A DNA stretch of 64,000 bases from Simonsiella sp051414845 (GTDB lineage Bacteria > Pseudomonadota > Gammaproteobacteria > Burkholderiales > Neisseriaceae). Shown in pieces: positions 42,011 to 50,870 of the stretch. The stretch covers positions 1,550,001-1,614,000 of the forward strand of contig CP183313.1 of the NCBI GenBank assembly GCA_051414845.1, given 5' to 3'. The notes beneath the pieces are model-generated. The model saw only the letters and a program-made list of their open reading frames with translations, was not told the origin of the DNA and searched no databases. A program made the position numbers and the translations under genes. Position 1 is the first letter of the stretch, and each line of letters opens with the position of its first letter.

Positions 42011-43312
42011 ATGCCCGCCCTACTCCCTCATCTGACCGCCCAACTGGCGCAACTGCAACCACCGAAATTAACCATCGCCCTCAGCGGCGGTTTGGATTCG
42101 GTGGTTTTGCTGCATTTACTCTGCCGTGCGCGTGAACACCGCGATTTAGCGTTAAACGCCATTCATGTGCATCACGGTTTAAGCCCCAATGCCGACAGTT
42201 GGCAACACTTTTGTGCCGAACTTTGCCAAGAATGGAACGTGCCGTTTCAAGCGCAAAAAGTGCAGCTCAACCTGCAAGGACGAGGCATAGAAGCAGCGGC
42301 GCGGCAAGCGCGTTATCAAGCGTTTGCCCAATTAGGGGCGCAAACCGTTGCACTGGCGCACCACAGCGACGACCAAGCCGAAACGCTGTTGCTCGCCATC
42401 ATGCGTGGCGGCGGCGTGCGCGCGCTCTCTGCAATGGGCGAAACGCAAACCTTGCACACGCTTTCAGGCAGCCTGAAACTGTGGCGACCGCTATTGTCTT
42501 TTTCGCGCCAAGATTTAGCAGATTATGCGGCAAAACACGAATTAAATTGGATTGAAGACGAAAGCAATCAAGATACACGCTATTTGCGCAATTTTGTGCG
42601 CCAACAATGGCTGCCTGAATTGCAAAACCGTTTGCCTAATGCGCGCGCGCAATTGCTCTCAAGTGTCGCCGCCTTGCAAGACGATTTGGCTTTATTGAAT
42701 GAATACAGCGAAATGGATGTTGCTCAAGTGTGCGCCAGCGGCAAATTTCATGTCCCGACTTGGCTCACATTAAGCGACATTCGCGCGCGTAATGTATTGA
42801 AATCTTGGCTCAACGCGCAAAATTTAGGCACACCCACACGCGAGAGCATTTACGAATTTGCGCGCGTATTGCGAAACGCAGAAACAGGCGAATGGCGTTT
42901 ACCGCGCGGCAAAGTGTTTTTCTATCGCCAATCTTTAACGCTGCTACACGATGATGATTTAGCGCGCTGTTTTTGGTTGTCCCATCCGATTTCAGGCTGC
43001 CTGAAAGATTTTGCCGTGAAATATAAACTTACTTTTTCTCATGATTTCAATGGATTAAGTGAACATTCCAATACCATTTACCACATCCGTGCCGCGCAAA
43101 AAAACGACCGCTTATTAATGAGCAACGGTCATCATCAAGCAGTGTTCAAAATCTTAGCGCAACACGGCACACCAGCACCTTTGCGCGGATTATTTCCTGT
43201 TCTAACCAATGAAAACAATGAAATACTCACCATTTTCAATATTCGTAGTAGCACATTATGGACAGAAAACACCTTGCCGCAACTGGATTTTTTGCAGCGT
43301 TGGTTGGCATAA
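42011..43312 (+). CDS. tilS: tRNA(Ile)-lysidine synthetase
   Basis: Modifies C34 of tRNA-Ile(CAU) to lysidine so that it reads AUA. The 433-aa protein has the PP-loop ATP motif ALSGGLDSVVLLHLL near residue 24, HVHHGLSPNADSW, ALAHHSDDQAETLLLAIMRGGG, the segment DESNQDTRYLRNFVR, and a C-terminal substrate-binding domain. In-frame uptake sequences give SGSLK (near 42464) and SGCLK (near 42993). Confidence 0.95.
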   Translation: MPALLPHLTAQLAQLQPPKLTIALSGGLDSVVLLHLLCRAREHRDLALNAIHVHHGLSPNADSWQHFCAELCQEWNVPFQAQKVQLNLQGRGIEAAARQARYQAFAQLGAQTVALAHHSDDQAETLLLAIMRGGGVRALSAMGETQTLHTLSGSLKLWRPLLSFSRQDLADYAAKHELNWIEDESNQDTRYLRNFVRQQWLPELQNRLPNARAQLLSSVAALQDDLALLNEYSEMDVAQVCASGKFHVPTWLTLSDIRARNVLKSWLNAQNLGTPTRESIYEFARVLRNAETGEWRLPRGKVFFYRQSLTLLHDDDLARCFWLSHPISGCLKDFAVKYKLTFSHDFNGLSEHSNTIYHIRAAQKNDRLLMSNGHHQAVFKILAQHGTPAPLRGLFPVLTNENNEILTIFNIRSSTLWTENTLPQLDFLQRWLA

Positions 43313-43398
43313 TAAACTTTTTCAGGCAGAAACCTGTGTAAAACTTGGAGTGGGCGCGGCTCGCTCCCAAATATAGTCAATTAAAAATAAAACTACCT

Positions 43399-43464
43399 AT
43401 ACTTGGAGCTCGGACGTCCCCGTCCGCAACATACCTAAATCGGACAAGGACGTCCACGCTCCAT
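43399..43464. repeat. inverted repeat GGACGTCC, copy 2
   Basis: TTGGAGCTCGGACGTCCCCG and the opposed GGACAAGGACGTCCACGCTC pair around CGCAACATACCTAAAT. It shares both arms with the unit at 21033-21117 and lies between convergent tilS and the PHP gene. Confidence 0.6.
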
Positions 43465-43472
43465 TTTTTATT

Positions 43473-44309
43473 TCAGGCTGCCTGAAAATAATTCCACACA
43501 GGTTTCGCATCGTTTGGTAATTCAGGGCACGCGCCGAGAATGCCGCCGCTGTAATCGCCTTTGCGATGAAAATCGCTGCCTGCGCTTGCCCAAAGTTCAT
43601 GGCGATTGGCGAGAAAAGTGTAGCTTTGGCGGTCGGCTGGGCTGCAATTGCCGCTGTGCACTTCCATCGCCTGTCCGCCCAATGCGGCAAATTCGCTGAA
43701 CAAATTGCGGCGCGCGGTAGCGGACAAGTCATAGCGCATCGGGTGCGCGATGACGGCAATACCGCCTGCGCCACGAATGGCAGCGATGGTTTCGTCTAAA
43801 TCTGCCCATTGATGGCGCACCGACGCAGACTTACCCTCGCCTATGTATTTGGTAAACGCTTGCTGTTTGGTGCGCACATGTCCTTGTTGCACCAAAAAAT
43901 CAGCCAAATGCGTGCGCGAAATCATTTCAGGGTTTGCCGCCAGCGCGAGTGCGCCCTCAAATGCGCCCATAATGCCTTTTTTAGCGAGTTTATCGGCGAT
44001 GGCTTGCAAGCGTTCTTGTCGCCCTTGGCGTACGCGCTGTAATAGATTTTGCAAATCTTGATTTTCGGGCGCAAAGTCCAAGCCGACGATGTGGATGGTG
44101 CGGTGTCGCCATGTGACGGAAATTTCTACGCCATTGATGAAACGAATGCCGTGCAACGTGGCTTCGGCACGCGCTTCGTCCAAACCGCCTGTGTGGTCGT
44201 GGTCGGTCAGCGCGAGCATGGTGCAGCCGTTTTCGGCGGCAAGTTGAACAACGGCTTTTGGTGTGAGTGCGCCATCGGAGATGGTGGAATGGCAGTGTAG
44301 GTCTATCAT
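43473..44309 (-). CDS. rnm: PHP-domain phosphoesterase, RNase AM type
   Basis: A 278-aa enzyme of the PHP family most like RNase AM (YciV) and the related 3',5'-nucleoside bisphosphate phosphatases. It would mature rRNA 5' ends or clean up short nucleotides. Metal-binding motifs are complete: MIDLHCHSTISDG, ALTDHDHTGGLDEA, INGVEIS, GGIAVIAHPMRY and WASAGSDFHRKGD. The gene stands alone, convergent with tilS. Confidence 0.85.
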   Translation of the reverse strand: MIDLHCHSTISDGALTPKAVVQLAAENGCTMLALTDHDHTGGLDEARAEATLHGIRFINGVEISVTWRHRTIHIVGLDFAPENQDLQNLLQRVRQGRQERLQAIADKLAKKGIMGAFEGALALAANPEMISRTHLADFLVQQGHVRTKQQAFTKYIGEGKSASVRHQWADLDETIAAIRGAGGIAVIAHPMRYDLSATARRNLFSEFAALGGQAMEVHSGNCSPADRQSYTFLANRHELWASAGSDFHRKGDYSGGILGACPELPNDAKPVWNYFQAA

Positions 44310-44683
44310 TTTGTTTTCAATATGGTTTCAGGCTGCCTGAAAGTCAATCATTGCTTTGAGGCAGCCTTTTTGTTGTTGATGTTTTTTGTAGGCTGAAACT
44401 TTTGCAAAACCTACACTACCGTCATTCCCGCGCAGGCGGGAATCTAACTTTGATTTTAAGTTTCTATTTTTTATCAAAGGATTGTGAATATGACCGATGG
44501 ATTCCCGCCTGTGCGGGAATGACGAAGTTGCTCGTTTCAGGCAGCCTGAAACGAAGTTCAGCGGAGCTAAAAGGTTTTGCAACGATTTCAGGCTACCAAA
44601 ACCCACTGTTTTTCTAACCGATTTTTTGAGTGAACACTATCCACCCTACCAATTTACAGGCTGCCTGGAAGCCACCTCAATCA
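44310..44683. other. repeat-filled gap between the PHP gene and trkA
   Basis: The 374 bases carry an uptake sequence beside the PHP gene start, a dRS3-bounded element (44388-44600), and a shortened uptake sequence near 44656. I see no gene. Open frames across the region are translations of repeat sequence. Confidence 0.65.
44388..44600. repeat. dRS3-bounded repeat element, copy 3
   Basis: It begins TAGGCTGAAACTTTTGCAAA and ends GGTTTTGCAACGATTTCAGG. It contains two perfect or near-perfect 20-mers, ATTCCCGCGCAGGCGGGAAT (44423-44442) and ATTCCCGCCTGTGCGGGAAT (44501-44520). The core between them is the reverse complement of that in the copy at 15836. The tail GAAGTTCAGCGGAGCTAAAA recurs near 62216. 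Confidence 0.75.
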
Positions 44684-46102
44684 TTACCCAAAAAACCCCA
44701 TCTTCACTTGTATCAACTTTTCCAGTTCTCGCAACACGCGGCGGCGGGAGACGAAGAAAATTAAGTGGTCATTGTCGCGCAGAATTTGTTCGCTTTGGTG
44801 TCCGAGAATGACGGTATCGTCGCGCACAATGGCGGCGATGGTACAGCCTGATGGCCATTTCACTTCGTCAACGCGTCGCCCAACCAGCGATGAAGTGCGC
44901 TCATCGCCATGCACAACGACTTCAATCGCTTCGGCTGTACCATGTCGCAGCGGATACACAGCAGCAATATCGCCGCGGCGAATATGTGCCAACACGCTGC
45001 CGATGGTGATTTGGTGCGGCGAAACGACGATGTCAATTTGGTTGCCCGTCAATAAATCCACATAGCGCGAGCGGTTGATGATGGAAATCACGCGTTTTGC
45101 GCCCAGATTTTTGGCGAGCAAACTGGACATGATATTGTTTTCGTCGTCGTTGGTAATGGCGCAAAATACGTCCACTTCATCAATGTATTCGCGTTCCAGC
45201 AGCGATTCATCAGTGGCCGAACCTTGTAAAATCAGCGTGTTATCTAATTTTTCTGCCAACCATTCGGCGCGTTTTGCGCTGTTCTCAATAATTTTAATAT
45301 TAAATTTATTTTCTAGTTTTTTTGCCAAACGGTAGCCAATATTGCCGCCACCTGCAATCATAACCCGATGATTACTCTGCTTAAAATCAAACAAAACATA
45401 CATAACCGAAGACATGTGCGCGGAATCAACAATGAAGCACACCTCATCCCCTTCTTCAATGACAGTTTTGTCATCAGGCATAATCAAACGGTTGTTGCGA
45501 TAAATGGCGCAAATTTGAAATAAACTGTTTTCAGGCAGCTTTTCATAACTTTGGGCGACGGTTTTATTGATGATTTTGTCGCCTTCTTTGGTTTGCGCGA
45601 TGACCATGCGCACGCGGTCGTGGGCGAACGGTAACACTTGTAGCGCGCGCACATAACTAAGCAAACCCACCAAATGTTCGGTTACCAGTTGCTCGGGATG
45701 AATGGAATCGGTCACAGCAAAGGCGGACAGGCTTTTGGACAACACTTCGCGTTCTTCAATTTGCGTTTCGTCCAAGCCGTATTCCAAATAATCGGCGGAG
45801 CGCACGCGCGCGATGCGTTGTGGAATGTTGAATAAATCAGCAGCGAGTTTACAGGCAACCAAATTGGTTTCATCGCTGCGTGTGAGCGCGAGCAACATAT
45901 CAGTATCATCCGCGCCCGCGCTTTCTAGCATGAGCGGAGATGAACCGTTGCCCACCATGGTTTGCACGTCCAAACGGCTGCCGATGTTTTTTAAGGCTTG
46001 TTCGTCCACGTCAATAATCGTGACATCGTGATTGGGCATGGCGGCGAGTTCTTGTGCGATGGTCGAGCCAACTTGTCCGCTGCCGAGAATGAGGATTTTC
46101 AT
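44684..46102 (-). CDS. trkA: Trk potassium uptake protein TrkA
   Basis: Cytoplasmic NAD-binding regulatory subunit of the Trk potassium channel. The 472-aa protein has two tandem RCK units: ILILGSGQVGSTIAQELA at the start and VMIAGGGNIGYRLAKKLE near residue 234, each followed by a TrkA_C domain. The membrane partner TrkH is not in the window. LysR regulator gene lies upstream on the same strand, separated by a probable terminator. Confidence 0.95.
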   Translation of the reverse strand: MKILILGSGQVGSTIAQELAAMPNHDVTIIDVDEQALKNIGSRLDVQTMVGNGSSPLMLESAGADDTDMLLALTRSDETNLVACKLAADLFNIPQRIARVRSADYLEYGLDETQIEEREVLSKSLSAFAVTDSIHPEQLVTEHLVGLLSYVRALQVLPFAHDRVRMVIAQTKEGDKIINKTVAQSYEKLPENSLFQICAIYRNNRLIMPDDKTVIEEGDEVCFIVDSAHMSSVMYVLFDFKQSNHRVMIAGGGNIGYRLAKKLENKFNIKIIENSAKRAEWLAEKLDNTLILQGSATDESLLEREYIDEVDVFCAITNDDENNIMSSLLAKNLGAKRVISIINRSRYVDLLTGNQIDIVVSPHQITIGSVLAHIRRGDIAAVYPLRHGTAEAIEVVVHGDERTSSLVGRRVDEVKWPSGCTIAAIVRDDTVILGHQSEQILRDNDHLIFFVSRRRVLRELEKLIQVKMGFFG

Positions 46103-46104
46103 GT

Positions 46105-46170
46105 TTCAGGCTGCCTGAAAAAGGATTTAACATGTTTGCAGGCTGCCTGAAATTCAGGCAGCCTGAAAAA
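46105..46170. terminator. three uptake sequences after the LysR gene
   Basis: Three copies lie within 65 bases. The two nearest the LysR gene (46139-46168) are opposed and almost touch (GGCTGCCTGAAATTCAGGCA), so they can fold into one stem and probably stop transcription before trkA. Confidence 0.55.
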
Positions 46171-46183
46171 AATGATGGCTTGT

Positions 46184-47065
46184 TTATGTCGTCCAAATGC
46201 GGCGTACGCATTCGAGCAATAATTGCGTGGCGGGGTCTTGTCCGTATTCGTCTAAATAAACGAAATTTAGCGGCAAACTTTGTTCAAATTCTTCAATAAT
46301 GGCAATGCTTTTGCCTTGTTTTTGCGCGGCAAGCGCGCTGTGTTTAGGCACAATTGCCAAACCTACGCCGCTGTCGCATAAATCAATGATGGTTTGCGGA
46401 TAGTCGCAGATGATTTGTTTTTTAGGCGAGAGTTTGTGATGGTGCCAAAATTGTTTCAGGTTTTTATGGCTGCCTGAAATGCCCGACATTTCTATCCATG
46501 TGAAATCATTGAGACTTTTTGGCAAACCGTTGCGCAAGGCAGCTTCGTCTTGCGCGGGGCAAATCAAGGAATAAGCGATGTTTTCCAAAAAATGTGTTTG
46601 CAAGCTGCGTTGGTCGAGATGCCCGAGAAAGAAACCGCCGTGCAACTTTTTGGCGATGATACGGCTGAGAATTTCGCCGCTCATGCCGTATTGGATATGC
46701 AGTTGCACATCGGGGTGTTTGAGCATAATGCAGTTGGTCAGCTCGGTCACTTTGTTGGACTGAATCGGATGAATCAAACCCAGTTGCGCGCTTTCAACAT
46801 AGTGTTCCGACAGCGTTTTGGCGAAATTGTCCAAGCGATGTTTGTGTTGCAACAAGGCTTCGGCTTCAGGCAACAACACTTCGCCCGCACGCGTCAATTG
46901 CATACCATTGTTGGTGCGCAAAAATAAAGCCGTGCCAACATCGCTTTCTACCGCTTTGATTTGCGCGGACACGGCTGGCTGCGACAGGAATAGTTTTTCC
47001 GCCGCTTGAGTGAGATTTTTGGTGTGCGCCACGGTAATAAAAGCGCGCAGATGATTGATGTCCAT
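46184..47065 (-). CDS. LysR-family transcription regulator
   Basis: A 293-aa regulator with the standard N-terminal helix-turn-helix (LRAFITVAHTKNLTQAAEKLFLSQPAVSAQI is the recognisable region, residues 5-35) and a periplasmic-binding-like effector domain. The ligand and target genes are unknown. The neighbouring GNAT and trkA genes lie on the same strand, so no divergent target is obvious. Confidence 0.9.
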   Translation of the reverse strand: MDINHLRAFITVAHTKNLTQAAEKLFLSQPAVSAQIKAVESDVGTALFLRTNNGMQLTRAGEVLLPEAEALLQHKHRLDNFAKTLSEHYVESAQLGLIHPIQSNKVTELTNCIMLKHPDVQLHIQYGMSGEILSRIIAKKLHGGFFLGHLDQRSLQTHFLENIAYSLICPAQDEAALRNGLPKSLNDFTWIEMSGISGSHKNLKQFWHHHKLSPKKQIICDYPQTIIDLCDSGVGLAIVPKHSALAAQKQGKSIAIIEEFEQSLPLNFVYLDEYGQDPATQLLLECVRRIWTT

Positions 47066-47186
47066 GATTTTTCCTGTTTTTATTCTGTGGGATTATTTTA
47101 ATTGGTTGCAGATTGGTTTCAGACTGCCTGAAAAGCGATTAAACCACAAAAGCGGCACTGTACACCACTTTACCCGAGATTGGGCG

Positions 47187-47645
47187 TTATGGCGCATTCA
47201 AAATATGTACTTGATAATACTGTTCTGGCACATCAAACGGAGTACGAATGCCAAATGCCACCGCATGTTCATAACCAAACCGCGCGTAATATTCAGGTTC
47301 GCCGAGCAAAATGCAATATTCATAGCCCAACTCTTGCGCGATGTCATGCGCGTGGAGCACCAACGCACCGCCAATGCCGCGCCCTTGCTGCGTGAGCGAC
47401 ACGGCAAGCGGCGCGAGTGCCAGTTGCACTTTGGTGAGCAAAACATAGCTGACCACGTCGCCGTCCAGTTCCGCCACACACGCCAATTCGGGCAAATACG
47501 CGTGTTTATCATCGCGTAAACGGCGGGTTAATGCGCCTTCGCCGCCGTCGGAGTGTGGGTCGTTGGCAAATGCGGCGGCGAGTAAATCGTCAATGGCGTG
47601 GAAATCGGATTCGCGTTCGGGACGAATGATTAGGTTGGGTACAAC
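47187..47645 (-). CDS. GNAT N-acetyltransferase with unclear start
   Basis: An acetyltransferase of about 150 aa. The acetyl-CoA loop QGRGIGGALV follows LALAPLAVSLT, and the fold starts at NLIIRPERESDFHAIDDLLAAAF. The end YARFGYEHAVAFGIRTPFDVPEQYY resembles the YhbS-type group. No ATG, GTG or TTG lies in frame near the expected start at about 47645; the only in-frame candidates upstream (to 47732) lie inside a GGGTGGGTGTAAACCCACC hairpin and an uptake sequence. The original start may have been lost when the repeat inserted. Substrate unknown. Confidence 0.65.
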   Translation of the reverse strand, partial: VVPNLIIRPERESDFHAIDDLLAAAFANDPHSDGGEGALTRRLRDDKHAYLPELACVAELDGDVVSYVLLTKVQLALAPLAVSLTQQGRGIGGALVLHAHDIAQELGYEYCILLGEPEYYARFGYEHAVAFGIRTPFDVPEQYYQVHILNAP

Positions 47646-47689
47646 ATGATTATTTTTAAATAAAATGGGTTTCAGGCTGCCTGAAAATG

Positions 47690-47758
47690 CGTAGGGTGGG
47701 TGTAAACCCACCAAATCTTTGAACGCTGGCAAATGGTGGGTTTACACCCACCCTACAC
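47690..47758. repeat. hairpin repeat GTAGGGTGGGTGTAAACCC
   Basis: GTAGGGTGGGTGTAAACCCA and TGGGTTTACACCCACCCTAC are opposed around about 24 bases, giving a near-perfect 22-bp stem. It lies between hemL and the GNAT gene. A short relative (GGGTGGGCATTGCCCACC) lies at 41434-41452. Confidence 0.7.
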
Positions 47759-47759
47759 A

Positions 47760-49037
47760 TCACATCTTCGCAAACACATCTTTTGCCGCTTCAATCGTTT
47801 CATCAATTAATTCAGCCGTATGCGCTGCCGACACAAATCCTGCTTCATACGCCGAAGGACCGAACGCCACGCCTTTTTCCAACATGCCGTGGAAGAATTG
47901 TTTAAAGCCGTCCACATTGCTCGCCGCCATGTCCGCGTAAGTTTTCGGGAATGCGTCCGCGAAATACAAGCCGAACATGCCGCCCACGCTGTCCGCGCAA
48001 AATGTTACGCCAACAGCTTGGGCGGCGGCGGTTAAACCTTGCGCTAATTGTTGCGTGCGTGCAGACAAGTTTTCATAAAAATCAGGATGTTGGATAATTT
48101 CCAAAGTTTTTAAACCAGCTGCCACAGCAACGGGATTGCCCGACAAGGTGCCGGCCTGATACACGCCGCCCAATGGCGAAATGCAGTCCATAATCTCTTT
48201 TTTGCCACCAAACGCCGCCAACGGCATACCGCCGCCAATCACTTTGCCCATCGTGGTCAAATCGGGCGTGATGCCGTGCAGCGATTGTGCGCCGCCCAAA
48301 GCCACGCGAAAGCCCGTCATCACTTCATCGTAAATCAAGACCGCGCCGTGTTGTTCGGTGGTTTGGCGCAGGGCTTGGACAAATTCGGGCGTGGCGCGAA
48401 CCAAATTCATATTGCCCGCGATTGGCTCTAAAATCACGCCAGCGATTTGGTCACCAAACTCGGTAAAGGCTTGTTTTAATGCGTCAATATTGTTATACGG
48501 CAACACGATTGTGTGTTGTGTCAAATCGCTTGGCACGCCAGCCGAACTCGGATTACCAAACGTGAGCAAGCCCGAACCTGCTTTCACGAGCAAGCTGTCC
48601 GAATGCCCGTGGTAGCAGCCTTCAAATTTGACAATTTTGTCGCGCCCCGTGTAGCCACGCGCCAAGCGAATGGCGGTCATGGTCGCTTCCGTGCCTGATG
48701 AAACCAAGCGCAAGCGTTCCACGCTCGGCACGATTTTGGCGATTTCTTCGGCGATGATGATTTCGCCTTCAGTCGGTGCGCCAAACGACAATCCGCCCAA
48801 CGCGGCTTCGCGCACGGCTTCCACCACTTCGGGGTGGGCGTGTCCGACAATGCCCGTACCCCACGAGCCAACATAATCGGTGTATTGCGTACCGTCTGCG
48901 TCCCACACAAACGCGCCGTGTGCGCGTGTGATGAAACGCGGTGTGCCGCCCACGCTGCCAAAAGCGCGGACGGGGGAGTTTACGCCTGCTGGGATAATTT
49001 GTTTGGCGCGGTTGAATAATTGTTCGTTGCGAGACAT
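47760..49037 (-). CDS. hemL: glutamate-1-semialdehyde 2,1-aminomutase
   Basis: Makes 5-aminolevulinate for heme by the C5 pathway. The 425-aa PLP enzyme shows the class III aminotransferase features: PAGVNSPVRAFGSVGGTP, SSGTEATMTAIRLARGYTG, LIYDEVMTGFRV, the PLP Lys in TTMGKVIGGGMPLAAFGG, and GTLSGNPVAVAAGL. It is downstream of the tat operon on the same strand, separated by an uptake-sequence terminator. Confidence 0.97.
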   Translation of the reverse strand: MSRNEQLFNRAKQIIPAGVNSPVRAFGSVGGTPRFITRAHGAFVWDADGTQYTDYVGSWGTGIVGHAHPEVVEAVREAALGGLSFGAPTEGEIIIAEEIAKIVPSVERLRLVSSGTEATMTAIRLARGYTGRDKIVKFEGCYHGHSDSLLVKAGSGLLTFGNPSSAGVPSDLTQHTIVLPYNNIDALKQAFTEFGDQIAGVILEPIAGNMNLVRATPEFVQALRQTTEQHGAVLIYDEVMTGFRVALGGAQSLHGITPDLTTMGKVIGGGMPLAAFGGKKEIMDCISPLGGVYQAGTLSGNPVAVAAGLKTLEIIQHPDFYENLSARTQQLAQGLTAAAQAVGVTFCADSVGGMFGLYFADAFPKTYADMAASNVDGFKQFFHGMLEKGVAFGPSAYEAGFVSAAHTAELIDETIEAAKDVFAKM

Positions 49038-49071
49038 TTTTTTGCTTTCTTTATATTTGGTTTTTAAGTAT

Positions 49072-49102
49072 AACAGGCAGCCTGAAAACTTTCAGGCTGC
49101 CT
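49072..49102 (-). terminator. terminator after tatC
   Basis: AGGCAGCCTGAAA and TTTCAGGCTGCCT form a perfect 13-bp stem from two opposed uptake sequences. It lies downstream of the minus-strand tat operon. Confidence 0.7.
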
Positions 49103-49113
49103 ATCTATTTGAT

Positions 49114-49875
49114 TTATTCCGTTTCTTCGCTCATTTTTACTTTGCGTTGCCCTATAATACGGCTAACCAACAAACCGATTTCGTACAATAAAATCATCGG
49201 CACAGCCAGCATCACTTGCGACAAAATATCGGGCGGTGTAACCACTGCAGCAATTATAAACGACGCGACAATCACATACGGACGCGCGGCAGTCATTTGT
49301 GCGCGTGAAATCACGCCCATGCGGTGCAGCAAGACAACGGCAACAGGAATTTCAAACGTCATGCCAAAAGCGACAAACATGCCGAGAATAAAGGACAAAT
49401 ATTTGTCTATATCGGTTGCCATCGCTACACCCATGGGTGTCATGCCAGCGAAAAATTTAAACACGACTGGAAACACGAGAAAATAACAAAACGCCATGCC
49501 CGCCACAAACAGCAGCAAGCTAGACAACACCAGCGGCAAAATCAAGCCTTTTTCGTTTTCATACAAAGCAGGTGCGACAAATGCCCAAATTTGGTACAAA
49601 GTATTGGGCAAAGACACTAAAAATGCCGCCATCAATGCCACTTTAATCGGCACGAAAAACGGCGCAATCACGTCAGTCGCAATCATATTGGTATTGGCAG
49701 GCAGCACACTCATTAAGGGTTTGGCGACAAACGTGTACAATTCTTGCGCAAACGGCACGGCTGCCATAAAACACACGCCAATGCCGACAATAATCCACAC
49801 TAAACGGCGGCGCAACTCCAACAAATGCTCAATCAAGGGCTGCGCTTGTTCCATCATCTCGGAAGATTGGCTCAT
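49114..49875 (-). CDS. tatC: twin-arginine translocase subunit TatC
   Basis: Six-helix inner-membrane receptor for twin-arginine signal peptides. The 253-aa protein has the conserved N-terminus PLIEHLLELRRRLVW, the Glu region in FVAPALYENEKGLILP, and EIPVAVVLLHRMGVIS. It overlaps tatB by 4 bases and ends in a short charged tail (RKVKMSEETE). Confidence 0.96.
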   Translation of the reverse strand: MSQSSEMMEQAQPLIEHLLELRRRLVWIIVGIGVCFMAAVPFAQELYTFVAKPLMSVLPANTNMIATDVIAPFFVPIKVALMAAFLVSLPNTLYQIWAFVAPALYENEKGLILPLVLSSLLLFVAGMAFCYFLVFPVVFKFFAGMTPMGVAMATDIDKYLSFILGMFVAFGMTFEIPVAVVLLHRMGVISRAQMTAARPYVIVASFIIAAVVTPPDILSQVMLAVPMILLYEIGLLVSRIIGQRKVKMSEETE

Positions 49876-50402
49876 TTGCGACTCCTTAATTTGGGCGTTG
49901 GACGATGGCGCGGACGCATATCGCGTTTACGCGCGGTTGCTTGTTTGCGTAATGATGGCGTGTGAATGCCACTCAGCTTGGGTACATACGATTCACTAGA
50001 CTGCTGAATACCTTGCTGAGAAATCGTAATTTTTTCTTCAGTTTCTACAATACCAAAATCCGCAGGCGTACGCTGTTCGGGCAATTTCTCCCAAGCGGGG
50101 CGGTTGTCCAACGGTTTTGCCAATTCGCTAATTTGCTGCGTTTCTTCTTGCAATTGGTGTTCAAAGTCTTTGATTTCTTCACGAATTTCTTGTGCGGCGG
50201 ATTCTACTTCGGCTTTAATTTTTGCCATTTCAACATAATCGGCTTGCGCTGCCAATTCCGATTTGACATTTGCCGCCAATCGCTGCACTTTGCCCACCCA
50301 TTCGCCAACAGTACGCGCAACTTTTGGCAGGCGTTCTGGCCCTAAGACTACGAGTGCCACAACGCCTGCCAACAGCATTTCAGTAAAACTTAAATCAAAC
50401 AT
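49872..50402 (-). CDS. tatB: twin-arginine translocase subunit TatB
   Basis: Single-helix partner of TatC that receives the signal peptide. The 176-aa protein begins MFDLSFTEMLLAGVVALVVL followed by GPERLPKVART, the family signature, then a long amphipathic and coiled-coil stretch rich in Glu/Lys, and a basic tail (RKQATARKRDMRPRHR). It is translationally coupled to tatC and 10 bases downstream of tatA. Confidence 0.95.
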   Translation of the reverse strand: MFDLSFTEMLLAGVVALVVLGPERLPKVARTVGEWVGKVQRLAANVKSELAAQADYVEMAKIKAEVESAAQEIREEIKDFEHQLQEETQQISELAKPLDNRPAWEKLPEQRTPADFGIVETEEKITISQQGIQQSSESYVPKLSGIHTPSLRKQATARKRDMRPRHRPTPKLRSRK

Positions 50403-50412
50403 GATTTATGTT

Positions 50413-50622
50413 TCAGGCAGCTTTGTCGTTATCGGTGCGATGTTCGATGACATTGTCGTCTTTTTTCGCACTTTCTGGATTCGTCCCTTTATCCAATCCT
50501 TCTTTGAAATCGTGTACTGCGCCACCCAAGTCTTTGCCGACATTACGCAGTTTTTTTGTGCCAAATACCAACACCACGATGACCAAAACAATCACCCAAT
50601 GCCAAATAGATGTTAAACCCAT
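50413..50622 (-). CDS. tatA: twin-arginine translocase subunit TatA
   Basis: Pore-forming subunit of the Tat system, 69 aa. It has a single N-terminal helix (IWHWVIVLVIVVLVFG), the hinge FGTKKLRNVGKDLGGAV, an amphipathic helix and an acidic tail. First gene of tatABC. A palindromic element (50684-50851) separates it from hinT, which otherwise belongs to the same conserved cluster. Confidence 0.96.
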   Translation of the reverse strand: MGLTSIWHWVIVLVIVVLVFGTKKLRNVGKDLGGAVHDFKEGLDKGTNPESAKKDDNVIEHRTDNDKAA

Positions 50623-50683
50623 GATTTGATTTCCTTATTGAATATTGAAACGGTTTTCAGGCTGCCTGAAAAGTTTTATCTTA

Positions 50684-50851
50684 AGAACCTGTGTTCATCA
50701 TCTTGATAGCGGCTTTCTATTGCCTAATCATGCGCTACCTTCGTTAAGTTTTTATGTTGATAGATCCACCATCAACAACATAAAAATTTGCCTTGTATTC
50801 GCATGATTTTGCAATAAAAATCCATCTATCAATCTTACGAACACAGGTTCT
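50684..50851. repeat. 168-bp palindromic mini-element between hinT and tatA
   Basis: The ends are AGAACCTGTGTTC and its exact inverse GAACACAGGTTCT. The inversion continues imperfectly over most of each half, for example TTGATAG, TATTGC, AATCATGCG and TTTTTATGTTG all recur as inverted matches. The unit would fold into one long hairpin and has no ORF of transposase size. It looks like a non-autonomous element mobilised by an unseen transposase. Confidence 0.7.
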
Positions 50852-50870
50852 CATTTTAAAACCCAATAAA

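Noticed and set aside
42011..43312. In-frame uptake sequences in tilS as evidence of pseudogenisation
   Set aside because: They keep the frame, fall between conserved blocks, and the same pattern occurs in many intact genes here.
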